From: Fertoeibacter niger
Lineage (GTDB): Bacteria > Pseudomonadota > Alphaproteobacteria > Rhodobacterales > Rhodobacteraceae
Assembly (NCBI RefSeq): GCF_009380135.2
Contig: NZ_WHUT02000006.1
Coordinates: 1-64,000, forward strand
DNA: 64,000 bases
Reading direction: 5' to 3'
The position numbers and the translations under genes are program-made. Every line of letters starts with the position of its first letter. Position 1 is the stretch's first letter. Shown here piece by piece: positions 39,020 through 46,690 of the stretch. The notes below the pieces were generated by a model. That model had not been told where the DNA came from and searched no databases. It worked only from the letters and a program-made list of their open reading frames with translations.

Positions 39020-42000
39020 ATGAACATTCATGCCCCCCGCCTGACCTGCATCGTCATCGGCAACGAATCCCTCGCCATCCAATGCGCCGAGGTGCTGATG
39101 CAGCGCGGGCACAGCATCGCCGCCGTGGTGACGCAGAACGGCGATGTGCGCGCCTGGGGTCTGGGCAAGGGCCTGCGGGTGGAGGCGCAGGATGCCGGGC
39201 TGTCCGACCGGCTGGCAGGGCTGCGGGTGGACTGGCTGCTTTCCATCGCCAATCTGGTGGTCATTCCCGATGCGGTGCTGGCGCTGGCCAGGGGCGCGGT
39301 GAACTTTCACGACGGGCCGCTGCCGCGCTATGCGGGCCTCAACGCGCCGGTCTGGGCGATTGCGAATGGCGAGGCGCAGCATGGCATCACCTGGCACCTG
39401 ATCGAGGGCGGGATCGACGAGGGCGACATTCTGGAACAGCGGCTGTTCCCCATTGCCGATACAGATACCGCGCTGACACTGAACACGAAATGCTTCGAGG
39501 CGGCGATTGACAGTTTCCCTGTTCTGGTGGCCGCGCTGGAAACCGGCGCACCGCAGCGGCGCAAGCAGGATCTGGCGCAGCGCAGCTATTTCGCGCGTGC
39601 CGCGCGGCCTGCCGCAGCCGGGGTTCTGGATTTTGCACAGCCTGCGGCCAGCCTGTCGGCGCTGGTCCGCGCGCTGGACCATGGCACATATTTCAACCCG
39701 CTGACCCTGCCGAAGATCATGCTTGGCGACCGTGTGCTTTGCGTCGGGAGTTGTGAGCTGGTGGCGGGTGACGCAGCCCCCGGGACGGCTCTGGCGGCGG
39801 ATGCGGGTGGCTTGACCGTCGCCTGTGCCGATGGCGTGCTGCGGTTGTCGGGGCTGACCGACCAGAACGGCAGGGCGGTGGAGGCCGCGACACTGGCGGG
39901 CCTGCCCGTGACCGCCCCCAATATGGATGCGCTGACCCGCGCGCTGGCCGCTGTCGCCCCCGGCGAGGTTGCCCTGCGGCGCGCCCTGACGGCGCTGGAA
40001 CCTGCCGAAGTGCCGATGGCGCTGCCCAGCCCCGGCTTTTCCACCCATGCCCGCCTGCCGCTGCGCCTGCCTGCCGCACTGGATACCGATGCGCGGTTCG
40101 CGGCACTGGCCCTTGCGGCGGCGCGGCTGTCGGCCAAACCCGTCTGCGACATGGCCTTTGTCGGTGGTGGCGACACATATGGCATTCTCAGCACCTGGGT
40201 GCCGCTGCGCGTCGATGCGCAGGGCACGGCGGGCTCTGCCCGGGCGGCCTTTGCCGCAGCCTTGGCAAAAGCCCGCAAGACGCCCGCCTTTGCGCTGGAT
40301 CTGATCGCGCGCGACAGGGGCCTGCGCGGCGTGACGATGCCGCCCGTGGCGCTGACCGGCGTGGATGCGCCGGTGCCGGGTGCGGTGCTGACACTGGCCG
40401 TTCTGGCGGATGATGCCGCGCTGCACTACGATTCCGCCCGGTTGAGCGCGGCAGAGGCTGCCGCCATCGCCACCCGCTTTGCCACCTTTGCCGATGCCAT
40501 GGCGACGGCGGGTGATGCGCCGGTGGCACAACTGCCGCTGCTGCCGGATGCCGAACGGGCGCAGGTGCTGCACGGCTGGAACGCCACCGCGACCGATTAT
40601 GATCGCAGCCTGTGCGTGCATCAGGCGTTCGAGGCGCAGGTGCTGCGTTCCCCCGACGCCACGGCGATTGTGTTTGAGGCAGAAAGCCTGACCTATGCCG
40701 CACTGAACGCCCGGGCCAACCGCGCGGCACATGTGCTGATTGCCATGGGCGTGACCCCCGGCACACTGGTGGGCCTGTGCACCCGCCGTTCGCTTGACCT
40801 GCTGGTGGGCGCGCTGGCGATCCAAAAGGCGGGTGGGGCTTACGTTCCGATGGACCCGGCCTATCCCGCCGACCGTATCGCCCTGTTCATCGAGGACAGC
40901 GCCGCGCCGGTTGTCGTCACCCAATCCGCGCTGGCCGCATCCCCGCCCGCCCACGCGGCGCAGACCCTGTGCCTTGATGCCGACCCGCGCCTGGCCGCTT
41001 CCCCCGACACCAACCCCCAAACCAGCGTCACATCTGCCGATCTGGCCTATATGATCTACACATCCGGCTCCACCGGGCGGCCCAAAGGGGTGATGATCGA
41101 GCACCGCAACGTGCTGAATTTCTTCACCGGCATGGATGGGCGCATCCCGCATGATCCGCCGGGCGTGTGGATGGCGGTTACGTCACTGTCCTTCGACATT
41201 TCGGTGCTGGAGCTGTTCTGGACGCTGGCGCGCGGGTTCAAGATCGTCATCACCTCGGATGAAAACCGGGCGCTGGTGTCGTCGGGCCGCACGGTCAGCG
41301 CCAAACCCATTGATTTCAGCCTGTATTACTGGGGCAATGACGATGGCACCGGGGCGAAGAAGTATGAGCTGCTGCTGGAAGGCGCGAAATTCGCCGATGA
41401 CAACGGTTTCATCGCGGTCTGGACGCCGGAACGGCACTTCCATGCATTCGGCGGGCCCTACCCCAACCCGGCGGTGACGGGTGCGGCGATTGCGGGCCTG
41501 ACGAAAAACATCGACGTGCGGGCGGGGTCTTGCGTGGCGCCGCTGCACCACCCGGCGCGGATAGCCGAGGATTGGGCGGTGATCGATAACCTGACCGGCG
41601 GGCGCGTGGGGCTGGCGATGGCGTCGGGCTGGCAGCCCGATGATTTCGTGCTGCGGCCGGAAAACACCCCGCCGAACAACCGCAAGGCCCTGTTTGACGC
41701 GATAGATCAGGTGCGCCGCCTGTGGCGCGGCGAGGCGGTGGAATTTCCCACCGCCAATGGCACGCCCTTTGCCGTTGTCACGCAGCCGCGCCCAATCTCG
41801 CGCGAGTTGCCCGTTTGGGTCACAACCGCCGGCAACCCCGAAACATGGCGCGAGGCGGGGGCCATTGGGGCCAATGTGCTGACGCATCTTCTGGGGCAGA
41901 CGGTGGCCGAGGTGGCCACAAAAATCGGTATCTACCATCAGGCGCTGCGCGATGCGGGCCATGATCCGGCGACGCGCACGGTCACGCTGATGCTGCACAC

Positions 42001-43615
42001 CTACCTTGCCGCCACCCGCGACCTTGCGCGTGACACCGCCCGCGAACCGATGAAGGATTACCTGCGCTCGGCGGCGGGCCTGATAAAGCAATATGCCTGG
42101 GCCTTCCCGGCCTTCAAGAAACCGCAGGGCGTGACCAACCCGATGCAGATCGACCTGCAATCGGTGGCGCCGGAGGAAATGGAGGGTATCCTCGATTTCG
42201 CCTTCCAGCGGTATTTTGATGATTCCGGCCTGTTCGGCACCATGGACGACGCCTTGGCCCGGGTGGAAGAGCTGAAGGCCATCGGCGTGAATGAGGTGGC
42301 CTGCCTGATCGACTATGGCATCGCCAATGCCACGGTGCTGGAAGGGTTGAAGCCGTTGGCCGAGGTGCTGCGCCGCGCCAATCAGGGCCCTGCCGAGGAT
42401 GATTATTCCATCGCGGCACAACTGGCGCGCCACCGTGTGACGCATCTGCAATGCACCCCGTCCATGGCGCGGATGATCGCGATGAACGACGATTCGCGTG
42501 CGGCACTGGCCGGGGTGAAAACCCTGATGCTGGGGGGCGAGGCTTTGCCGGGGGCACTGGTGCAGGATCTGCGCCGCGCCACGCAGGCCACGGTTGAAAA
42601 CATGTATGGGCCGACCGAGACAACCATCTGGTCCTCGACCGAAACCGCGTCGGGGCAGGAAAACATCACCAACATCGGCCGCCCCATCGCCAACACGCAA
42701 CTGTATGTGCTGGATGACGCGCTGCAGCCCGCGCCCGTCGGCACGCCGGGCGAATTGTGGATCGGTGGCGATGGCGTGGCGCGGGGTTATTGGCAGCGGC
42801 CCGACCTGACGGCAGATCGTTTCCGCCCCGATCCCTTTGTTACGCCGCAGGCCGCCGCGCCCTGGGGTGCCCGGATGTATCGCACCGGCGATCTCGTGCG
42901 CTGGCGGGCCGATGGCAAGGTGGATTTCATCGGCCGCGCCGACCATCAGGTGAAACTGCGCGGCTACCGCATCGAACTGGGCGAGATCGAGGCCGTGCTG
43001 GAACAGCAGCCCGGCATCACCCAGGCCGTCGTTCTGGCGCGCGAGGATACGCCGGGCGATCTGCGGCTGGTGGCCTATGTCACGGGGGCGGCCCCGAACC
43101 TGAAGGAAACCCTTGCTGCGCGGCTGCCCGAGCACATGGTTCCGGCCCATATCGTGACGCTGGCCAGCTTTCCCCAGACCCCCAACCGCAAGGTAGACCG
43201 CAAGGCGCTGCCCGCACCACAGGCCGCCGTGGCCGCGCCGCGCGTGCAAGAGGCACCCGCCGAAGGGGTGCAGGCGCAGATTGCCGCCATATGGTCGCGG
43301 GTTCTTGGGGTGCCCAATGTGGGGCCGAAGGACAATTTCTTTGAACTTGGCGGCCATTCGCTGCTGGCGGTGCAGGCGCACCGTGACATCAAGGCAGCGC
43401 TGAACAGCACGAAGATGTCGATCATCGACATCTTCCGCTATCCCGTCCTTGCCGAACTGGCGGCCTATCTGGATGACTCGCCCAAGGCTTTGTCTGGCAC
43501 CGCAGCAGGCCAGGGCTTTGGCCTTGCCGCCGGGGCGGGCGCGGGCCGTGCCGATGCGCGGGCCGACGCCATGGCCCGCCGCCGCGCCTTGCGCGCCGGC
43601 AAGCAGGAGGCCTGA
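39020..43615 (+). CDS. NRPS-like protein: formyltransferase, C remnant, A domain with inserted luciferase-like monooxygenase, PCP
   Basis: This is a 1531-residue protein. Residues 1-305 resemble a complete methionyl-tRNA-formyltransferase-type domain, with the triad Asn95/His97 (NFHDGPLPRYAG) and Asp133 (GGIDEGDIL). Residues about 330-510 look like a condensation-domain C-terminal half without HHxxxDG. The A domain starts at about 520: A3 YTSGSTGRPKG, A4 FDISVLELF. An FMN-type luciferase-like monooxygenase of the MupA/Atu3671 class is inserted at about 763-1121, followed by A5 YGPTETTIW, A7 YRTGDLVRW, A8 LRGYRIELGEIE and A10 NRKVDRKAL. PCP Ser1447 (GGHSLLA) ends it. The hand-read specificity code D-I-L-Q-M-G-M-I-W-K resembles glycine codes. 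There is no TE, and no PPTase gene in the window. GGAG precedes ATG 39020. Confidence 0.92.
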   Translation: MNIHAPRLTCIVIGNESLAIQCAEVLMQRGHSIAAVVTQNGDVRAWGLGKGLRVEAQDAGLSDRLAGLRVDWLLSIANLVVIPDAVLALARGAVNFHDGPLPRYAGLNAPVWAIANGEAQHGITWHLIEGGIDEGDILEQRLFPIADTDTALTLNTKCFEAAIDSFPVLVAALETGAPQRRKQDLAQRSYFARAARPAAAGVLDFAQPAASLSALVRALDHGTYFNPLTLPKIMLGDRVLCVGSCELVAGDAAPGTALAADAGGLTVACADGVLRLSGLTDQNGRAVEAATLAGLPVTAPNMDALTRALAAVAPGEVALRRALTALEPAEVPMALPSPGFSTHARLPLRLPAALDTDARFAALALAAARLSAKPVCDMAFVGGGDTYGILSTWVPLRVDAQGTAGSARAAFAAALAKARKTPAFALDLIARDRGLRGVTMPPVALTGVDAPVPGAVLTLAVLADDAALHYDSARLSAAEAAAIATRFATFADAMATAGDAPVAQLPLLPDAERAQVLHGWNATATDYDRSLCVHQAFEAQVLRSPDATAIVFEAESLTYAALNARANRAAHVLIAMGVTPGTLVGLCTRRSLDLLVGALAIQKAGGAYVPMDPAYPADRIALFIEDSAAPVVVTQSALAASPPAHAAQTLCLDADPRLAASPDTNPQTSVTSADLAYMIYTSGSTGRPKGVMIEHRNVLNFFTGMDGRIPHDPPGVWMAVTSLSFDISVLELFWTLARGFKIVITSDENRALVSSGRTVSAKPIDFSLYYWGNDDGTGAKKYELLLEGAKFADDNGFIAVWTPERHFHAFGGPYPNPAVTGAAIAGLTKNIDVRAGSCVAPLHHPARIAEDWAVIDNLTGGRVGLAMASGWQPDDFVLRPENTPPNNRKALFDAIDQVRRLWRGEAVEFPTANGTPFAVVTQPRPISRELPVWVTTAGNPETWREAGAIGANVLTHLLGQTVAEVATKIGIYHQALRDAGHDPATRTVTLMLHTYLAATRDLARDTAREPMKDYLRSAAGLIKQYAWAFPAFKKPQGVTNPMQIDLQSVAPEEMEGILDFAFQRYFDDSGLFGTMDDALARVEELKAIGVNEVACLIDYGIANATVLEGLKPLAEVLRRANQGPAEDDYSIAAQLARHRVTHLQCTPSMARMIAMNDDSRAALAGVKTLMLGGEALPGALVQDLRRATQATVENMYGPTETTIWSSTETASGQENITNIGRPIANTQLYVLDDALQPAPVGTPGELWIGGDGVARGYWQRPDLTADRFRPDPFVTPQAAAPWGARMYRTGDLVRWRADGKVDFIGRADHQVKLRGYRIELGEIEAVLEQQPGITQAVVLAREDTPGDLRLVAYVTGAAPNLKETLAARLPEHMVPAHIVTLASFPQTPNRKVDRKALPAPQAAVAAPRVQEAPAEGVQAQIAAIWSRVLGVPNVGPKDNFFELGGHSLLAVQAHRDIKAALNSTKMSIIDIFRYPVLAELAAYLDDSPKALSGTAAGQGFGLAAGAGAGRADARADAMARRRALRAGKQEA

Positions 43616-43754
43616 CACGTGCAATTGCCGCGGCGGGGCCTTTTCGCCGGGGTCAGGGAACAAAACGCAACGCCTGCCGTTCTCATGCTAGATTAACCCG
43701 GAATCCGGCACGGCCACTTCGGCCCTGCCTGACACTGGCATGAAGGAGAGCGGC

Positions 43755-45422
43755 ATGGTGATGAATTGGTGCGGCAAGGCGGGTCTGGTGGCGCTGGTGT
43801 TTCTGGGCGGCATGGCCCGGGCCGAAGACCGCGCGCTGGTCATCGGCAATGAAAACTATGCCGATGCCGCCGACATCACCGCCGCCGATGCCGCGCTTGA
43901 TGCCGCCAGCACGCTGGAGCGGCAAGGTTTCCGCGTGATCTCGGGCGAGGATCTGGCGGCTGACGATGCGCGCCGCCTGCTCTCGGAACAGCTGGCCGCC
44001 CTGCGCCCCGAGGATCGGCTGGTCATCCTGCTGTCGGGGCATTTCGCCCGTTCGGCGGGGCAAAGCTGGTTCATCGGCACCGATGCCAGCCAGCCCGATC
44101 TGGCCAGCGTCGATGCCACCGGGCTGAACCTTGCCACCTTGATGGAGATTGCCGCTACCGCGCGGGGCGGGGCTGTGCTGCTTTTGGGCACCGAAACCCG
44201 CCGCCTTCCACTGGGGCCGGGCCTGCAGGCGGGCCTTGGCCGTTTGCAGGTGCCGCAGGGGGTGACGGTGATCAGCGGTGATGCATTGGCGGTTGCGACA
44301 TTTGCCACCCGGCAACTGCCGCTGAAAGGCAAGAGTTTGTCTGCCATGCTGGAGGAGGCACCCGACCTGACCGCCGAGGGCTTTCTGTCGCCGCTGGTGC
44401 CGTTCCGTCCCGCAGGCGGGGTCACGCCCGCACCGCAACCCCAACCGCCGGTCAGCGGCGAAGACGCGCTTTGGCGCGCGACCGAGGCTATCGGCACGGT
44501 GGCGGCCTACGAATCCTACCTCGCGCGCTATCCGCAGGGCCGGTATGCGCGTGAGGCCCGGGCCGAGATTGCCGCCATCCGCCCCGACCCTGCGCAGGTC
44601 GCACAGCAGGCCGAGGAAGCCCTGCAACTGACGCGCGACCAGCGCCGGGCCATTCAGCGCGGTCTTGCCATGCTTGGGCATGACCCGCGCGGCGTGGATG
44701 GCGTGTTCGGCCCCGGATCGCGCGGGGCGATCACCGCATGGCAGACGCGCAACGATCTGCCCGCCACAGGTTTTCTGAACCGTGACCAGTTGACCCGGCT
44801 GTCAGCGCAGGTTGACCGCCGCGCGGCAGAGCTGGAGGCCGAGGCCGAGGCGCGTCGCGCGGAACAGGAACGCGCCGACCGCATCTACTGGGATCAGACC
44901 GGCGCAGCAGGGGATGAGCCGGGCCTGCGCGCCTATGTCAAACGCTATCCTGACGGGCTTTACGCCGATGTGGCCAATGCCCGGCTTGCGGTTTTCGACG
45001 AGGCCGCGCGCGAGGCATCCGCAGAACAGGACCGTGCGGCCTGGATCAAAGCGCGCGAGTCCAACACGCTTATTGCCTACCGCGACTATCTGCGCGCCTT
45101 CCCGCGCGGGGCCTTTGCGCCCGAGGCGCAAAAACGGGTGGATGCGCTGACAGGGCAGGCGCAGCAAGACGACGCTGCCCGCAAGCAGGCCGAAGCCGCC
45201 GAGGCGGCGCTGAACCTCAGCGGGCTGGCGCGCAGTCTGATCGAGCAGCGGCTGGATGGTCTGGGCTTCAACCCTGGCCCGGCCGACGGCACGTTCGACG
45301 CCGAAACCCGCCGCGCGATCCGCCGTTTTCAGGCGGCGCGCAACCTGCCGGAAACCGGCTACATGAACCAGCAGACCATGGTGGGCCTGCTGGCCGGTGG
45401 GTTGCTGAACCTGGGGGATTGA
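43755..45422 (+). CDS. caspase-like domain protein with peptidoglycan-binding repeats, catalytic Cys missing
   Basis: This 555-residue exported protein has a signal peptide (CGKAGLVALVFLGGMARA) and then a caspase-hemoglobinase-fold domain (RALVIGNENYADA; ILLSGHFARS with His96). Where active members have a DACR-type Cys, this one reads LLLGTETRRLP, so the nucleophile is gone. Two peptidoglycan-binding type 1 domains follow, at about 295-350 (RAIQRGLAMLGHDPRGVDG) and 490-545 (IEQRLDGLGFNPGPADG), separated by a coiled-coil and two TPR-like AYxxYLxxxPxG repeats. AAGGAG precedes ATG 43755. It is likely periplasmic and wall-associated; a scaffold role is inference. Confidence 0.82.
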   Translation: MVMNWCGKAGLVALVFLGGMARAEDRALVIGNENYADAADITAADAALDAASTLERQGFRVISGEDLAADDARRLLSEQLAALRPEDRLVILLSGHFARSAGQSWFIGTDASQPDLASVDATGLNLATLMEIAATARGGAVLLLGTETRRLPLGPGLQAGLGRLQVPQGVTVISGDALAVATFATRQLPLKGKSLSAMLEEAPDLTAEGFLSPLVPFRPAGGVTPAPQPQPPVSGEDALWRATEAIGTVAAYESYLARYPQGRYAREARAEIAAIRPDPAQVAQQAEEALQLTRDQRRAIQRGLAMLGHDPRGVDGVFGPGSRGAITAWQTRNDLPATGFLNRDQLTRLSAQVDRRAAELEAEAEARRAEQERADRIYWDQTGAAGDEPGLRAYVKRYPDGLYADVANARLAVFDEAAREASAEQDRAAWIKARESNTLIAYRDYLRAFPRGAFAPEAQKRVDALTGQAQQDDAARKQAEAAEAALNLSGLARSLIEQRLDGLGFNPGPADGTFDAETRRAIRRFQAARNLPETGYMNQQTMVGLLAGGLLNLGD

Positions 45423-45505
45423 CCGGGGCGCGTTGCCACCGCGCAATGCTCCTTCGACCGATCGAGGCGCTCTGCTCTTTCCAGAGACAAATATCCCACG
45501 GGGGT

Positions 45506-45526
45506 CGGGGGGTGTGAAACCCCCCG
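45506..45526. terminator. GC hairpin between convergent units
   Basis: CGGGGGG, 7-base loop, CCCCCCG: a 7-bp stem between the caspase-like gene (plus) and fdsD (minus). On the minus strand it is followed by a GTGGGATATTTGTCT stretch of the kind often seen after terminators in Rhodobacteraceae, so it most likely ends the formate dehydrogenase operon. Confidence 0.6.
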
Positions 45527-45536
45527 CTCCGCCAGG

Positions 45537-45758
45537 TCAGACCGGCGCCGGGCGTCTGATCTGCGCCGCCGCTTCCAGCACCAGCGGGCGAAAGCCCGCT
45601 GCGCCGCTGTCGATCAGGCCAAAGAACTGGCGCCGCATGCGGGGTTCCCAGAAATCATTGATATGGGACGCCAGCCCGGCCACGCCTTCGGCCTTTGGCT
45701 TGCTTTCCATGAACAGGGCAATCTGGTTGGCCATATAGACCAGTTTGTCAGGCGACAT
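45537..45758 (-). CDS. fdsD: formate dehydrogenase delta subunit FdsD
   Basis: This 73-residue small subunit of NAD-dependent formate dehydrogenase has the typical MSPDKLVYMANQIALFMES start and the INDFWEPRMRRQFF motif. It is the last gene of the fds operon and overlaps the end of fdhD by 11 bases. It is needed for a fully active complex in related species. The start was placed at 45758, the conserved N terminus, although the frame is open further upstream. Confidence 0.93.
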   Translation of the reverse strand: MSPDKLVYMANQIALFMESKPKAEGVAGLASHINDFWEPRMRRQFFGLIDSGAAGFRPLVLEAAAQIRRPAPV

Positions 45759-46677
45759 GGGCGGCCTCTTGGGTGCTGATGCGGGAGGGATGGGTGAAAA
45801 CCTCGAACCCGTCGGGGCGGGCCAGACCGATGAGCGAGATGCCCGCCGCATCGGCCATCCGCACGGCATGGGCTGTAGGGGCAGACACGGCGATCACCAC
45901 CGCCGCACCGATGCGGGCGCATTTCTGCACCATGTCGATGGAGACGCGCGATGTGAGGATTATGGCACCGTCGTGGGCTTTTGGATAAACGGTTGATGGC
46001 TCGGTGCGTGCGAGCACGCACCCTACGGCGGGTGATCCGCCGCGGCGTGCGGGTTCGTCACTTCCGGTAGGGTGCGTGCTTGCACGCACCATGCCCGCGC
46101 CGCCACACACCAGGGCCCCCGCCAGCTTGTCCAGTGCGTTGTGCCGCCCCACATCCTCGCGCGCGGCGATGATCCCCTGTCCGGGCCGCCAGAACGCCGC
46201 CGCATGCACCGCCCGCGTGGCATCATGCAAAGGTTGATGGCCCGGCAGGGCGGCGATGGCCGCCATGACCTGCGCCGCTGTCAGGGCAAGGCCGGAGGGC
46301 GGCACGGGCGGCACCGCGCGCAAAGCCTCGTCCAGACTGTCGATGCCGCACAGACCGCAGCCCACCGGCCCCGCCATGCTGCGCCGCCGTGCCGCCAGCC
46401 GGTCGCCCGCAGGCCCCACCAGCCAGATTTGCAGATCAATCCCCCGGTCAGTCTCGACGGCTGTGATGCTGTCGATCTCATCCGGCGCAGCGATGCCTTC
46501 CGTGAGGGAAAACCCCAGCGCAAAATCCTCCAGATCGGCCGGGGTGGCCATCATCACCGCCTGCGTGGTGCCGTTGTAGCTGATCGCCACCGCCGTTTCC
46601 TCGGGCAGCATGCGCGTGCCCTCGGTCAGCCGCCCGGCCTGGAAGGCAAGGCGGGGCAGGCTGTGCCGCAGGTCCAT
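45748..46677 (-). CDS. fdhD: formate dehydrogenase accessory sulfurtransferase FdhD (FdsC), with repeat insertion
   Basis: This 309-residue chaperone transfers sulfur to the bis-MGD molybdenum cofactor before its insertion into FdsA. The redox Cys pair is in GPVGCGLCGIDSL, and REDVGRHNALDKLAGAL is the conserved cofactor-side motif. It is about 25-30 residues longer than usual because a palindromic repeat is inserted in frame between LAGAL and IILTSRVS, encoding a segment around STHPTGSDEPARRGG. The position between fdsA and fdsD matches fdsC in other fdsGBACD operons. AGGGGG precedes ATG 46677. Confidence 0.93.
   Translation of the reverse strand: MDLRHSLPRLAFQAGRLTEGTRMLPEETAVAISYNGTTQAVMMATPADLEDFALGFSLTEGIAAPDEIDSITAVETDRGIDLQIWLVGPAGDRLAARRRSMAGPVGCGLCGIDSLDEALRAVPPVPPSGLALTAAQVMAAIAALPGHQPLHDATRAVHAAAFWRPGQGIIAAREDVGRHNALDKLAGALVCGGAGMVRASTHPTGSDEPARRGGSPAVGCVLARTEPSTVYPKAHDGAIILTSRVSIDMVQKCARIGAAVVIAVSAPTAHAVRMADAAGISLIGLARPDGFEVFTHPSRISTQEAAHVA
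46003..46090. repeat. palindromic repeat element inserted in fdhD
   Basis: This is an 88-base element whose two ends are each palindromic: GGTGCGTGC-GA-GCACGCACC with CCTAC (46003-46026) and GTAG with GGTGCGTGC-TT-GCACGCACC (46067-46090). The ends are inverted copies of each other around a 40-base centre. It keeps the fdhD frame open and is translated as roughly 29 residues. It resembles REP-like intergenic repeats of Rhodobacteraceae. Confidence 0.85.
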
Positions 46678-46690
46678 CAGCAGCCCCCTG

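Noticed and set aside
41183-43663. 826-residue minus-strand ORF
   Set aside because: It is antisense to the NRPS A-PCP region and has no domain pattern.
45748-46677. Possible disruption of fdhD by the repeat
   Set aside because: The frame stays open across the element and the motifs on both sides are intact, so it is not called a pseudogene.
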